DNA from: a bacterium
Lineage (GTDB): Bacteria > CLD3 > SB21
NCBI GenBank assembly: GCA_013359335.1
Contig: JABWBZ010000016.1
Coordinates: forward strand, 1-35,513
Length of the DNA: 35,513 nt
Direction of reading: 5' to 3'
Numbering within the stretch: position 1 is the stretch's first letter; each line of letters starts with the position of its first letter. Made by a program: the position numbers and the translations under genes. Of this stretch, positions 1 through 9,650 are shown one piece after another. The notes beneath the pieces were generated by a model that was not told the origin of the DNA, did no database searches, and saw only the letters and a program-made list of their open reading frames with translations.

Positions 1-935
1 ATTTTAGAATTCAATCCCCCGCCGTTGTCTTTGACCATAAGATTCAACCGGTCATTTTCCAGCGAGGAAATAATTTCAAGTATACCGGTTTTGGTAAAAG
101 GCGCAATACCGTGACGAATTGCATTTTCCACAATGGGTTGTAATATCAAATTGGGTACGCGCGCATTCAACGTATCCGGATCGATTCGAGTGACAATTTG
201 CAGCCGTTCGCCAAGCCGTGTCCTTTCAATTTCCAGATACTTATTCAGAAACTCCATTTCCTGAAATAATGCCACTTCTTGTGCGCCCACATAATCCAGA
301 GTCAAACGAAGTAAATCGCTCAATTGTGCGATCATCCTTTCTGCGTCATCGGGTTTCGTATGAATGAGCGCGGTGATTGCGTGCAGCGTATTAAATAAAA
401 AATGAGGATTGAGTTGCATTTTAAGCGCTTGCAATTGCGCCTGAGCCAGCTGTGATTGCAATTGCGCTGATCGAAGTTCGCTCTCGCGATAACTTCGGTA
501 GACACCCGCGCCTTGTTGAACGCCTAGAATAATCCAGTAAGCAAGAACATTCCAATGAAACTTAAAAATCAAGGTTGATTGGATAGCTTTGACATACGCA
601 GTTGTCGAATATTCGGAACGAAGCAGCATATTAACCAATGAATAAACCGTCAGGTGAATGACAGCAAACCCTGCGCATGAAAGCAAGTGAAGCGGAACAT
701 GCCTCAACGGGTACGCCCGAATGGAAAATCGACGGCCGAGTGTAAGAATCAACGGCGACAACAGTCCCCATGTGTACCATTCCGGCAAAGCATATATGAG
801 CGAATCTGTCCAGCGAATCGGCTGACGATACGAATACATCAGATAATTTTGACTGGCAAAAAATAATCCGACGAACGTCCAGACTCCAAACAAAACTGTA
901 ATTCGTCTGGCGGCATTTTTAGATGGTAAAGGCAT
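1..935 (-). CDS. LytS/YehU-type sensor histidine kinase (His_kinase PF06580-like), C-terminus truncated by window edge
   Basis: Manual reverse translation from ATG at 935: MPLPSKNAARRITVLFGVWTF... multiple TM stretches, then ALKMQLNPHFLFNTLHAITALIHTKPDDAERMIAQLSDLLRLTL and an N-box VPNLILQPIVENAIRHGIAPF, then DNGGGLN at the edge. Confidence 0.9.
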   Translation of the reverse strand, partial: MPLPSKNAARRITVLFGVWTFVGLFFASQNYLMYSYRQPIRWTDSLIYALPEWYTWGLLSPLILTLGRRFSIRAYPLRHVPLHLLSCAGFAVIHLTVYSLVNMLLRSEYSTTAYVKAIQSTLIFKFHWNVLAYWIILGVQQGAGVYRSYRESELRSAQLQSQLAQAQLQALKMQLNPHFLFNTLHAITALIHTKPDDAERMIAQLSDLLRLTLDYVGAQEVALFQEMEFLNKYLEIERTRLGERLQIVTRIDPDTLNARVPNLILQPIVENAIRHGIAPFTKTGILEIISSLENDRLNLMVKDNGGGLNSK

Positions 936-1088
936 AAGTAAAAAATCGGATAAAATGGTAATAACCTTCAACGATCTGACAATTTAATTGTTCCAAAACT
1001 CTTTTTGCGAAATATCTTTTCGTCTATTATATTGGGCTCACCTTTCTTCGTTTTCTCCTTATAATCACCAATTGCAGGAGAAGATACC

Positions 1089-1538
1089 ATGCTCATTACA
1101 AGTCCGGCTTTTTCAGAAGGCGAATTGATTCCATCGAAATATACGTGCGACGGATCTAATTTTTCACCGCCTTTAAATTGGCAGGATGCACCGCCATCCG
1201 CCAAAAGTTTTGCTCTCATCTGCGATGACCCCGATGCGCCACGCGGAACGTGGGTTCACTGGATATTGTTTAATCTCCCGTCAAACGTTCACGCTCTGCC
1301 CGAGCATATTCCCGCGCAGGAAATTATCGCCGGCGGCGCCAAACAAGGCATCAATGATTCTCACTCCACCGGCTACGACGGCCCGTGCCCACCCGGCGGA
1401 ACGCACCGGTATTATTTCAAACTCTATGCACTCGATACGACACTGGAAATTAAACCCGGTATCACCAAAGCCGATCTGCTCAAGGCCATGAAGGGACATG
1501 TTCTGGCGGAAGCGCAATTAATGGGACGTTACAAGTGA
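1089..1538 (+). CDS. YbhB/YbcL family Raf kinase inhibitor-like protein (PEBP family)
   Basis: ITSPAFSEGELIPSKYTCDGSNFSPPLNW...DDPDAPRGTWVHWILFNLP...GYDGPCPPGGTHRYYFKLYALD family signature. Confidence 0.95.
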   Translation: MLITSPAFSEGELIPSKYTCDGSNFSPPLNWQDAPPSAKSFALICDDPDAPRGTWVHWILFNLPSNVHALPEHIPAQEIIAGGAKQGINDSHSTGYDGPCPPGGTHRYYFKLYALDTTLEIKPGITKADLLKAMKGHVLAEAQLMGRYK

Positions 1539-1619
1539 AAGTGAAATTGAAAATTGAGCATTCATGAATCAATGAGATAATAAATCAATAAATCAATTCT
1601 TCATGAGGAGGAGCTTTTT

Positions 1620-2030
1620 ATGACGGAAGTACACATCAACCATGTAACGGCGATTGTTGCCGCTGTGATTAATTTTTTAGTTGGCGGATTATGGTATTCA
1701 CCGCTTTTATTTGCCAAGCCGTGGATGGCAGCGGCTGGATTCACGGAAGAAGACGTCAAAAAAGGCGCGGGTGTCATGCCCTATGTCATCGCCTTGGCAA
1801 CTGCTTTAGTCGTATCGTACGGAATGGCGTGTATTCTTTCCGCCGTGCAGGCAACTTCGATCGTAGACGCATTGTCGATCGGATTTTTTACAGGCATTGC
1901 TTTTGTTGTTTCGACTATTGCCATGCACGATGCTTTTGAAAGCCGCCCGATTAAGCTTACGTTGATCAATGCCGGGCACTCCCTCGTCGGAATTTTAGTC
2001 GTCAGCGTTATTTTGACTATTTGGAAATAA
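1620..2030 (+). CDS. DUF1761-like small membrane protein
   Basis: Four hydrophobic segments, VNFLVGGLWYSPLLFAKPWMAAAGFTEED typical of DUF1761; aggaggag RBS upstream. Confidence 0.8.
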   Translation: MTEVHINHVTAIVAAVINFLVGGLWYSPLLFAKPWMAAAGFTEEDVKKGAGVMPYVIALATALVVSYGMACILSAVQATSIVDALSIGFFTGIAFVVSTIAMHDAFESRPIKLTLINAGHSLVGILVVSVILTIWK

Positions 2031-2042
2031 AAGGAAAATCTG

Positions 2043-2429
2043 ATGAAACGGGAAAATTTTTCAAGCGGTACGCCGTGGGAACCGATTGTCGGTTATTCAC
2101 GCGCCGTAAGAGTAGGCCATACCATTCATGTTTCCGGCACCACCGCTACGGCGGCTGACGGCAGCATTGTCGGCAAAGGCGATCCGTACGCCCAGACAGT
2201 TCAGACGATCAAAAACATCGAAACCGCTTTGAAAAAAGCCGGCGCGTCTCTACACGACGTCGTTCGCACGCGGATGTACGTAACGAATATCGCCGACTGG
2301 GAAAAAATCGGAAAAGCGCATGGCGAGTTTTTTAAAGATATCCGCCCTGCAACGAGTATGGTGGAAGTCAGTAAATTGATTAATCCCGATATGGTCGTGG
2401 AGATCGAAGCTGAAGCTATAATCAACTAA
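2043..2429 (+). CDS. RidA family protein (YjgF/YER057c/UK114)
   Basis: [28 protein letters not shown]...[25 protein letters not shown]...[26 protein letters not shown]. Confidence 0.92.
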   Translation: MKRENFSSGTPWEPIVGYSRAVRVGHTIHVSGTTATAADGSIVGKGDPYAQTVQTIKNIETALKKAGASLHDVVRTRMYVTNIADWEKIGKAHGEFFKDIRPATSMVEVSKLINPDMVVEIEAEAIIN

Positions 2430-2452
2430 ATTTTTATCAGCAAGATAAAACT

Positions 2453-2860
2453 ATGGCAGGTTACTCCGGCACACCATTGATCAAAAAGCTCGGCATTAAA
2501 GAAGGCTTTACTGTTGCACTGATTAATGCGCCAAGAAATTATAATCGAACTCTGGGCAATATGCCCGCTAATGTCAGGATCATTAAAAAAATAAAATCCG
2601 GTTTGGATTGCATTCAATTTTTTACAAAATCGAAGAGCGAACTTGAAGCCGAGATGGTTCATCTCAAAAACGCTATCGTTCAAAACGGTATGATCTGGAT
2701 TTCCTGGCCGAAAGGCAGTTCGAAAATTCCCACCGATGTTAGTGAAAACATTGTCCGCGACATCGCGCTGCGCCATGGTTTAGTGGACGTCAAAGTTTGC
2801 GCAGTCGACGAAATATGGTCGGGACTCAAACTCATTATCCCCGTCAATGACCGCCGATAG
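2453..2860 (+). CDS. DUF3052-like protein
   Basis: MAGYSGTPLIKKLGIKEGFTVALINAP...IQFFTKSKSELE...GMIWISWPKGSSKIPTDVSENIVRDIALRHGLVDVKVCAVDEIWSGLKLI pattern. Confidence 0.8.
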   Translation: MAGYSGTPLIKKLGIKEGFTVALINAPRNYNRTLGNMPANVRIIKKIKSGLDCIQFFTKSKSELEAEMVHLKNAIVQNGMIWISWPKGSSKIPTDVSENIVRDIALRHGLVDVKVCAVDEIWSGLKLIIPVNDRR

Positions 2861-2959
2861 TTTGAACGCTGTTTTATAAACGATCACTGCGATTCCGATT
2901 TCTTTTGAAGAATAAAGAATCTCACACAAAACTTAGCAATTTTCAAAACCGTATGGCTA

Positions 2960-3175
2960 TTAAACCGGCAACTCGACCGTAACGAAACATGCGCGCGCGG
3001 ACTGACACATCTCCGGCGCGACCAATTGCCCGTCGGGTCCGGCGACGCCCATCGTACACAAACACCAATATTGCGCCGTCGTCGAATCGTCGTTGCGCCA
3101 GGATTCCATCTGATCGGGTTCAGGAATGTAACTCATTTTCGTACGAAGATGCCGACATTGCGATTTATGCCCCAT
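2960..3175 (-). CDS. Small Cys-rich hypothetical protein at the 3' end of the oxidoreductase operon
   Basis: RBS-like aagaggtgact before ATG at 3175; 10 bp after the stop of the FAD subunit; 5 Cys (QCRHL, YWCLC, MCQSARAC). Confidence 0.6.
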   Translation of the reverse strand: MGHKSQCRHLRTKMSYIPEPDQMESWRNDDSTTAQYWCLCTMGVAGPDGQLVAPEMCQSARACFVTVELPV

Positions 3176-3185
3176 AAGTCACCTC

Positions 3186-4175
3186 TTATTCAAACGGATT
3201 GATGCCCGCAGCCAGGCAGATCGTTCGCGTAATGACAGCTTTAAAAACAGGAATTTTATAAGCGTTTTCGGACAAAGGCGTTGCTCCGGTCATTGCCGCT
3301 TCGGCTGCTTTTCGCGCAAGCTCGCGCGTAATAGTTTGATTTTTTAAAACGGCTTCCGCTTTCGGTACGCGCCATGGTATCGGCGCAGCCGCGCCCAGCA
3401 CGATCCGGGCATCGGCGCAGGTCTTGCCGTTCATCTGCATACCCACCGCTACTTCCGCCACCGGCCAATCAAACGCCTGCTTTTCTTTTTGTTTATAATA
3501 ATAACTGATATAACCGCCGGGCGCCGGAGGAATGGTAACAGCGGTGATGATTTCATTCGCTTCAAGAATATTTTCCCGAAAAATATCTTTGACAGGTAAA
3601 ACAAAAAAATCATCGATGGAAATTTCTCTTTCGCCTTTGGGCGATGTGATTTTCAATTTTGCTCCCAAGGCCATCAACGCCGTCGCCGTTGCGGATGGAT
3701 GTACAATGACACAACCGCCGTTGTTGCCGAAAATGGCGTGATATTGATTCTCGCCATCGAGGGCGAAACAGGCTTTGCCGCCTTTGCGCTTGCAGTCAAA
3801 ATCGTGGCTGCGGAAATACCAGCAGCGCGGCCGTTGGCACAAATTACCTCCCAGCGTGGCTGCATTGCGGATCTGCGGCGTGGCGGCAGCGTCCGCGGCT
3901 TGCGCCAAAGCCTGATAACGGCCTTTAAGTTTTTCATGCGATGATAATTCATCGAGTGTCACATTAGGACCGATGGTCACGCCGGCGGAATTTTCGTTTA
4001 GAAAATGCAGATCTTTCAGCGAACGCAGATGAACAAGCCGTTTGGGTTGAATCAATCCTTCTTTCATCATATCGAGCAAATCGATTCCGCTGCCTTTGAC
4101 CATGGTCCCCGGATCGTTCAGAAAATTAAAAACATCTTTTAATGATTCCGGCTTCGCGTATTCAAATGAATTCAT
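3186..4175 (-). CDS. Xanthine dehydrogenase family FAD-binding subunit, PaoB/YagS-like with putative [4Fe-4S] Cys insert
   Basis: FEYAKPESLKDVFNFLND...GSGIDLLDMMKEG...NAATLGGNLCQRPRCWYFRSHDFDCKRKGGKACFA; CO dehydrogenase flavoprotein C-terminal pattern. Confidence 0.93.
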   Translation of the reverse strand: MNSFEYAKPESLKDVFNFLNDPGTMVKGSGIDLLDMMKEGLIQPKRLVHLRSLKDLHFLNENSAGVTIGPNVTLDELSSHEKLKGRYQALAQAADAAATPQIRNAATLGGNLCQRPRCWYFRSHDFDCKRKGGKACFALDGENQYHAIFGNNGGCVIVHPSATATALMALGAKLKITSPKGEREISIDDFFVLPVKDIFRENILEANEIITAVTIPPAPGGYISYYYKQKEKQAFDWPVAEVAVGMQMNGKTCADARIVLGAAAPIPWRVPKAEAVLKNQTITRELARKAAEAAMTGATPLSENAYKIPVFKAVITRTICLAAGINPFE

Positions 4176-4202
4176 AATTCACCTTTTTTTAGCAAAAAAT
4201 TA

Positions 4203-6485
4203 TTAACCTTGTAAAACTTTAAGAACGGCAGCCGGTGTCATCGGCAATTCGCGAATGCGTACGCCGGTCGCGTGATAAAACGCATTGGCAATAGCCGCGG
4301 CCGTCGGTACCGTGGCCGGTTCGCCGATGCCCATCGCGCCGGTACTGCTCTGGCCGTTGTTGACGTCGATGATGATCGATTCGATTTCCGGCATATCGAG
4401 CGATCCGGCAATTTTGTATTGATCGAAATTTGCATTCACCATCAATCCGGTATTTCTGTCGAGAAGACGATTTTCAAACAGCGCATAGCTGATGCCTTGA
4501 ATCACGCCGCCGTTGATCTGACTCTCGAGCGTCAATCGATTCATCGGACGGCCGCAGTCATGCACGGCGACAACACGTTTAACCTTGATAACGCCGGTCT
4601 CAGTATCGACTTCCACTTCGGCGAACTGCACGCCTGCGAGCAATCGCGGCCGTACTTCTAAATGATCTTTGAGCCGTTCGCCGATCACGGTGAATTTATC
4701 GCCCGGAATTTTTGACGCAACTTGTTTCCATGTCAAATTTTTCGAAGGATTAGCTGCGACGACAATTTTTCCATCCGTCAAATCAAGTTCTTCCGGCTTT
4801 ACGCCAAGAAGCGGCGCGGCGATGTCGAACATTTTCATTTTCGCAAGATACGCCGCATTGCGCACTGCCGGAGTGATGCCGGCCGTTGTCTGGCTACCGC
4901 CGCTGGCGGGGCCAAGCCCGTACTGCGTGTCTCCGATTTTGACGACAATATCTTTCGGCTGCAATCCCAGTTCCTCCGCCGCCACCATCGCCATGACCGT
5001 CCTGATGCCGCCGCCAATATCCTGAACGCCGTTCGTCAGTTCGAGCGAACCGTCGCTATTGACCTGAATCGCGGCCTGAAATCCGGCGCCGGTAATATAA
5101 TACCAGACGGAATTGGCCATACCGTAGCCTTTTTTTATAGGGCCTTTATCGGCCGCAACTTTAGGATTTCGTTTTTCCCAGCCGAATTTTTTCGCACCGA
5201 TTTCATATTCAGCCATTCGAACAAGGTCGGTCGCGGAATTTAATTTTCTGAATTCCAAAGGATCCATAGCGAGTTTGTATGCCAGTTCATCGATCGATTG
5301 TTCCAATGCAAAAGCGCCTTGCGGAAAACCGGGCGCCCGGAAAGCCGCTCCGGGCCCGGCATTGATAAACACGTCCGATTCTTCCGTAAAAATATTATCG
5401 ACGGTAAAATACATTACGCGCGCCGGTCCGGCCGAACCCGCGCCGGTTCCAACCCCGGCGGTACCGTAAGACAATAATTTGATCGCTTTCAATTTTCCGT
5501 CTTTTCCGGCGCCAATTTTAAGAGTTTGGACGGAACTCGGGCGATTGCCGACAGCCAAATGTTCTTCTTTGCGATTGAGCATCAACCGTACGGGCGCTTT
5601 GGTTTTTTTGGCTAATTTGGCGGCCATGGCGCCGTACACTCCGGCTCCGAATTTGGCGCCGAAGCCGCCGCCCATGTATTCGGTATACACCCTTACGTTA
5701 GTTTTCGGAAGTTGAAATACGTCGGCCAATTCATCGCGCACGCTGAACGTACCTTGTGTCGACGCCCAGACCGTCAGTTGATCGTCAGCATCCCAGCGGG
5801 CAACAACCCCGTGTGTCTCCATGGCCGAGTGCGTTTGAACCTGCGTCGTATACGTGGCTTCGACGACCACGTCGGATCCGGCCAACGCCGTGTCGACCTG
5901 AGATAAATTGCCGTTCGTTCTCGGGCCGCGGACATTGCCTTTTTGTGAAACTTTCGCCGCGCCGCCGGGCGCATCGCCTTCCGTTTTTTTCTCTTCGACG
6001 GTTTCATCGAATACCAGAATTTTTCCGTTTTTGGCTTTCTCAATATCCACGACGAACGGCTTGCGCTCGTATTCGACGGCAACTAATTTTAAAGCCTCCT
6101 CCGCCTGATGCTGCGTTTCAGCGGCAATCGCCAGAATTTCCTGACCGGCAAAACGCACTGCCATCGGCCACTGTTCTTTGACCGGAATAACGGCTTTGAC
6201 GCCGGGATATTTTTCCGCTTTGGAAGTATCGACACTTTTTACAACAGCCGACGCGTGCGGTGATCGCAGAAAAACCGCGTGCAACATGCCCGGCAATTGA
6301 ATATCGAACGTGTATTTGGCTTTGCCGGAAACTTTATCCATGCCGTCGTTGCGCGACGTTTTGCCGCCGATGAACTTAAGTTGATCGCCGCCGTCCCACG
6401 GTTTGGGCGTATTATCGGCAATGTCGACCGTTATGTCTTTTAAATTTTTTTCTACGCCGAGTTTGAGCGTGACTTGTTTGGACAT
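4203..6485 (-). CDS. Xanthine dehydrogenase family molybdopterin-binding subunit, PaoC/YagR-like
   Basis: DGMDKVSGKAKYTFDIQLPGMLHAVFLRSPHA...METHGVVARWD...GGGFGAKFG...MGIGEPATVPTAAAIANAFYHATGVRIRELPMTP. Confidence 0.95.
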   Translation of the reverse strand: MSKQVTLKLGVEKNLKDITVDIADNTPKPWDGGDQLKFIGGKTSRNDGMDKVSGKAKYTFDIQLPGMLHAVFLRSPHASAVVKSVDTSKAEKYPGVKAVIPVKEQWPMAVRFAGQEILAIAAETQHQAEEALKLVAVEYERKPFVVDIEKAKNGKILVFDETVEEKKTEGDAPGGAAKVSQKGNVRGPRTNGNLSQVDTALAGSDVVVEATYTTQVQTHSAMETHGVVARWDADDQLTVWASTQGTFSVRDELADVFQLPKTNVRVYTEYMGGGFGAKFGAGVYGAMAAKLAKKTKAPVRLMLNRKEEHLAVGNRPSSVQTLKIGAGKDGKLKAIKLLSYGTAGVGTGAGSAGPARVMYFTVDNIFTEESDVFINAGPGAAFRAPGFPQGAFALEQSIDELAYKLAMDPLEFRKLNSATDLVRMAEYEIGAKKFGWEKRNPKVAADKGPIKKGYGMANSVWYYITGAGFQAAIQVNSDGSLELTNGVQDIGGGIRTVMAMVAAEELGLQPKDIVVKIGDTQYGLGPASGGSQTTAGITPAVRNAAYLAKMKMFDIAAPLLGVKPEELDLTDGKIVVAANPSKNLTWKQVASKIPGDKFTVIGERLKDHLEVRPRLLAGVQFAEVEVDTETGVIKVKRVVAVHDCGRPMNRLTLESQINGGVIQGISYALFENRLLDRNTGLMVNANFDQYKIAGSLDMPEIESIIIDVNNGQSSTGAMGIGEPATVPTAAAIANAFYHATGVRIRELPMTPAAVLKVLQG

Positions 6486-6514
6486 GATCCGACTCCTTTA
6501 CGGATTTATAGAAC

Positions 6515-6904
6515 TTACTGCGCCCAGATGCCAATGGATAAAAGAACAGCTACCCCCAGCAGCGCCACGGCGCTGATTAATTGTTCTTTTTTGTAGGTAT
6601 TTTTTTTCACTCTGATTTCCAGAATATTTTGCAAAGGAATAATCGCTTTGACATATTGCCGGTGGCCCATGCTGAAAAATTCAAATTCCACGCGTGTGCT
6701 GTCGGTGAATCCTTTGAAATAACCGTCTTCCTCGAAAATACCGCCGGTTCCGCTGCTATAGCGGACGTGCACAACTTCATTGGGTTTGATCATTTCTTTT
6801 TCAATGACCGCGGCGGTGATCGTCTGCGGTTTGTAAATCTTTTGTCCGCCCGCACACCCGGCAACAATCCCGCACCACATTAAACCGATAACCATTTTAA
6901 TCAT
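6515..6904 (-). CDS. Small putative lipoprotein, unknown function
   Basis: N-terminal hydrophobic segment and lipobox-like IVAGC; C-terminal TM-like segment AVALLGVAVLLSIGIWA; lies between two oxidoreductase subunit genes on the same strand with short gaps. Confidence 0.75.
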   Translation of the reverse strand: MIKMVIGLMWCGIVAGCAGGQKIYKPQTITAAVIEKEMIKPNEVVHVRYSSGTGGIFEEDGYFKGFTDSTRVEFEFFSMGHRQYVKAIIPLQNILEIRVKKNTYKKEQLISAVALLGVAVLLSIGIWAQ

Positions 6905-6911
6905 ACATTGA

Positions 6912-7547
6912 TCACGCTTTTTTAGCGTTGAGTACCGCTTCGAAGACTTTAGGATAGGTGCCGCAACGGCACAAATTGCCGCTCGTTGCCGTTTTAATAT
7001 CGTCCATCGTCGGATTGTTTTTATGATCGAGTAAATTTTTGCAGCTCATGATCAGTCCCGGTGTACAAAATCCACACTGCAACGCATCGGCATTGATAAA
7101 CGCCTGCTGTACGGGATGCAATTGACCGTTCGATTCTAAACCTTCAATCGTCTGAATCGGCAGACCGGCAACGTCGATCGCAAGCGTGAGGCATGAAGCC
7201 AATGTTTGACCGCCGACAATGACCGTGCACGCTCCGCAGGCGCCACGATCGCATCCGGTTTTCGTACCGGTGAGATGCAAATGATCCCGCAGCGCTTCGA
7301 CCAACGTCGTACGCGGTTCGACATTGATCGTGTAATTTTTGCCGTTCACATTGAGCGTGATCGAAGTAGTTCCCGGACCCACCAGGGTTCCGTTGGTTGT
7401 GCCGTCGGGAATGACGCCGCCAAGAATGCCTCCGCCGGCCGCCGCTACACCGATCGACGTCAAACCGAACCCTTTGAGAAATTTTCGACGCGACAACCCT
7501 TTGGAGGTTTTATTGTCATCGTGCGACTGACTCATGATAAACTCCAA
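6912..7547 (-). CDS. Xanthine dehydrogenase family 2Fe-2S subunit, PaoA/YagT-like, with Tat signal
   Basis: SRRKFLKGFGLTSIGVAAAGG Tat-like signal; TGTKTGCDRGACGACTVIVGG and LQCGFCTPGLIMSCKNLL...GNLCRCGTYPKV cluster motifs. Confidence 0.95.
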   Translation of the reverse strand: MEFIMSQSHDDNKTSKGLSRRKFLKGFGLTSIGVAAAGGGILGGVIPDGTTNGTLVGPGTTSITLNVNGKNYTINVEPRTTLVEALRDHLHLTGTKTGCDRGACGACTVIVGGQTLASCLTLAIDVAGLPIQTIEGLESNGQLHPVQQAFINADALQCGFCTPGLIMSCKNLLDHKNNPTMDDIKTATSGNLCRCGTYPKVFEAVLNAKKA

Positions 7548-7697
7548 TAGTTAGAGTTATTAAAAAAAATTGAAATCAGGAAATTTGAATTGCCTTAATC
7601 TAATCGTTGAGACGGGTAGAAATGTTACGCAAGAAAAGCTGAATGAGTTTCCTAAAAAAAGAATAAAAAGTCAAGTGACCGGTTTGGGTTATTTATA

Positions 7698-7728
7698 AAA
7701 AAACCCGGAATCCATTATCCCGGGTTTT
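7698..7728 (-). terminator. Intrinsic terminator downstream of the 7791-8462 gene
   Basis: Inverted repeat AAAACCCGG/CCGGGTTTT with a T-run on the minus strand. Confidence 0.75.
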
Positions 7729-7790
7729 ACACGTCGCAAAATACCATATCTCTCAGCGACTCGCCAACTTTGCGAGAAATACATATCGCT

Positions 7791-8462
7791 CTAAAAACGG
7801 CTCGTTAGTCCTAATTGAAAATAGATTGGTAAAACATCGCTTTCATTTCCGCGCGCATTGACTTTGCCTAATCGTAAATTGGCTTCATAACTGCGGCCAA
7901 TGGTTTTACCGGCTTGAATTCCGTAAAAATAATGAGCGCCGTTATTTAAATACCACCCATCCTGAATCTCCGGGTAGTTGCCCTTCATAAGCTTCGAGTG
8001 TTTTAAATATGAAACGACGGCTCCATCGGCGCTCAACTCCAATGCTGCGTGAAAGGTCGGTTTGAAATATCCTGTCACGAGAGAAAATTCGCCGCCGAAA
8101 TTTGAAATTCTGACAAGAGATGTTTTATGATTTCGAAAAATTCCTAGAACTTTACCTGACGCAACAAAACCATTTTTTTCAAAAAACTCAACATGGGTGC
8201 CAAACCGCACTTTAAAATCATCCGTCAGCCGATGACCCATCGGCATAGAATAATCGAAAGTCAAAACCAACGGCCGGATCGTCTGAATAAAACGTCCGTA
8301 GCCGACTTGCGCCGTCACGCCAAAATCGTATCCAAAATTAGAATAAATGATGTTTGAATTCTGCTTGCCAGCCGATCGCCAATTTAAATTTTGAGAATAG
8401 CCAGAGCTTACCAGTATTCCGGCTAAAAAGGTTAAGAAGAATATATTGATTAATTTTTTCAC
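7791..8462 (-). CDS. Secreted/outer-membrane beta-barrel-like hypothetical protein
   Basis: Signal peptide MKKLINIFFLTFLAGILVSSGYSQ; alternating aromatic strands; C-terminal Phe (LGLTSRF). Confidence 0.7.
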   Translation of the reverse strand: MKKLINIFFLTFLAGILVSSGYSQNLNWRSAGKQNSNIIYSNFGYDFGVTAQVGYGRFIQTIRPLVLTFDYSMPMGHRLTDDFKVRFGTHVEFFEKNGFVASGKVLGIFRNHKTSLVRISNFGGEFSLVTGYFKPTFHAALELSADGAVVSYLKHSKLMKGNYPEIQDGWYLNNGAHYFYGIQAGKTIGRSYEANLRLGKVNARGNESDVLPIYFQLGLTSRF

Positions 8463-8482
8463 GACTGTTTCTCCTAAAAATT

Positions 8483-9508
8483 TTATTTAACTTCGTTAAG
8501 GTAATTTTTTGCTAAAGGATAAAATTTGTTCCAACCGAAATAGGTCATTTCATGCCCCTGACCCAAAATTTCTTCGAGTTGAACATTGGGATAGACCGAA
8601 GAAACTTTTTCTGCATGTTTTTTCCCGTAGGCTTCATTCAATTCACTGTAAACGAACAGCACTTTCGTATTGAATTGATTAAGATTGGTTGTGAAATCGA
8701 ATCCGTATTTTTCCGCATAATCCAAAGAGGCCTTGTGGCAAATGGCGCCAAACCTCCAGTTAGGTTCGAGTCCTTCAACGCCTGTTTTGTTACCTTCTGC
8801 AAAATCCGCCGCAGCCATCAAGCCTGCTTTATAATCGAGCACACGGTGATCGTCGCCGGTGACGAATTGATCTAAATAAACAAAATCGTTGCTCGCTTCA
8901 TCGAAAAGCTGAAGTGTCTGGAAACGTTCGATATAGTCTTTGGTGTCTTTCCAGGTAAAACCACCCGGCTCGGCCAGAACAAGACCGCTGATTTTTCCAG
9001 GGTTTTGGTTAACGTATGCCGTCGCCAGCATCGCGCCCCACGATTGTCCCAATAGAAAAATTTTCTGAGCCGAATCTTTTCTGTAGTGATGGATGACGGC
9101 GTCCAGATCATCGATAAAAAGCTGAACTGTATAAATTTTTTCATCGTGCCTTTTGGAAAGCCCCGAACCTCTTTGGTCATACATGACGACAAAAAAACCG
9201 TCGTTCACAAACTCGGCACAATTGAGCAAGTAACGATAGTCGCCGCCAGGCCCGCCGTGAAGGGCGACGAGCATCGGATCATTCGGATTTCCAAATGATT
9301 CTGCATGAAGCTGCGTACCATTTACAGAAATGGAAGGCAACGACGGGTCTTCATCAACGGTTAATGGAACCAGCAGCCCCGGTTCATCCATTTCATGCGT
9401 CTCGCATGAATTCAAAACGGCCATCAACATGACACACAACAATAAAATTTTATGTGCTTGCCGGCTTGAAATTTCAATTGCCGATATCATCGAGGATATC
9501 ATTTTCAC
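8483..9508 (-). CDS. Alpha/beta hydrolase, proline iminopeptidase-like, putative lipoprotein
   Basis: Lipobox-like VLNSC; LHGGPGGDYRYLL...YDQRGSGLS...LLGQSWGAMLA; C-terminal GQGHE. Confidence 0.9.
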   Translation of the reverse strand: MKMISSMISAIEISSRQAHKILLLCVMLMAVLNSCETHEMDEPGLLVPLTVDEDPSLPSISVNGTQLHAESFGNPNDPMLVALHGGPGGDYRYLLNCAEFVNDGFFVVMYDQRGSGLSKRHDEKIYTVQLFIDDLDAVIHHYRKDSAQKIFLLGQSWGAMLATAYVNQNPGKISGLVLAEPGGFTWKDTKDYIERFQTLQLFDEASNDFVYLDQFVTGDDHRVLDYKAGLMAAADFAEGNKTGVEGLEPNWRFGAICHKASLDYAEKYGFDFTTNLNQFNTKVLFVYSELNEAYGKKHAEKVSSVYPNVQLEEILGQGHEMTYFGWNKFYPLAKNYLNEVK

Positions 9509-9650
9509 TCCTTTTTAAAATTGTAATTGAAAGGCGTCTTTTCGAGCGCCACGTTATTTACGCCTTCAAAATACAATCTTTTCAAGGGGCTTTCGCCTCA
9601 AATTGTAAGATGGCACATGTTGTAAATCCTGAAAATACAGTGAGTTGCTG

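Noticed and set aside
1089-2860. A stress-response island made of YbhB, DUF1761, RidA and DUF3052
   Set aside because: Co-directional small genes, but each is a common housekeeping family and nothing shows they form a dedicated system.
5756-6181. 141-aa plus-strand ORF inside the Mo-subunit gene
   Set aside because: Pro/Arg-rich antisense artefact of a GC-rich conserved gene.
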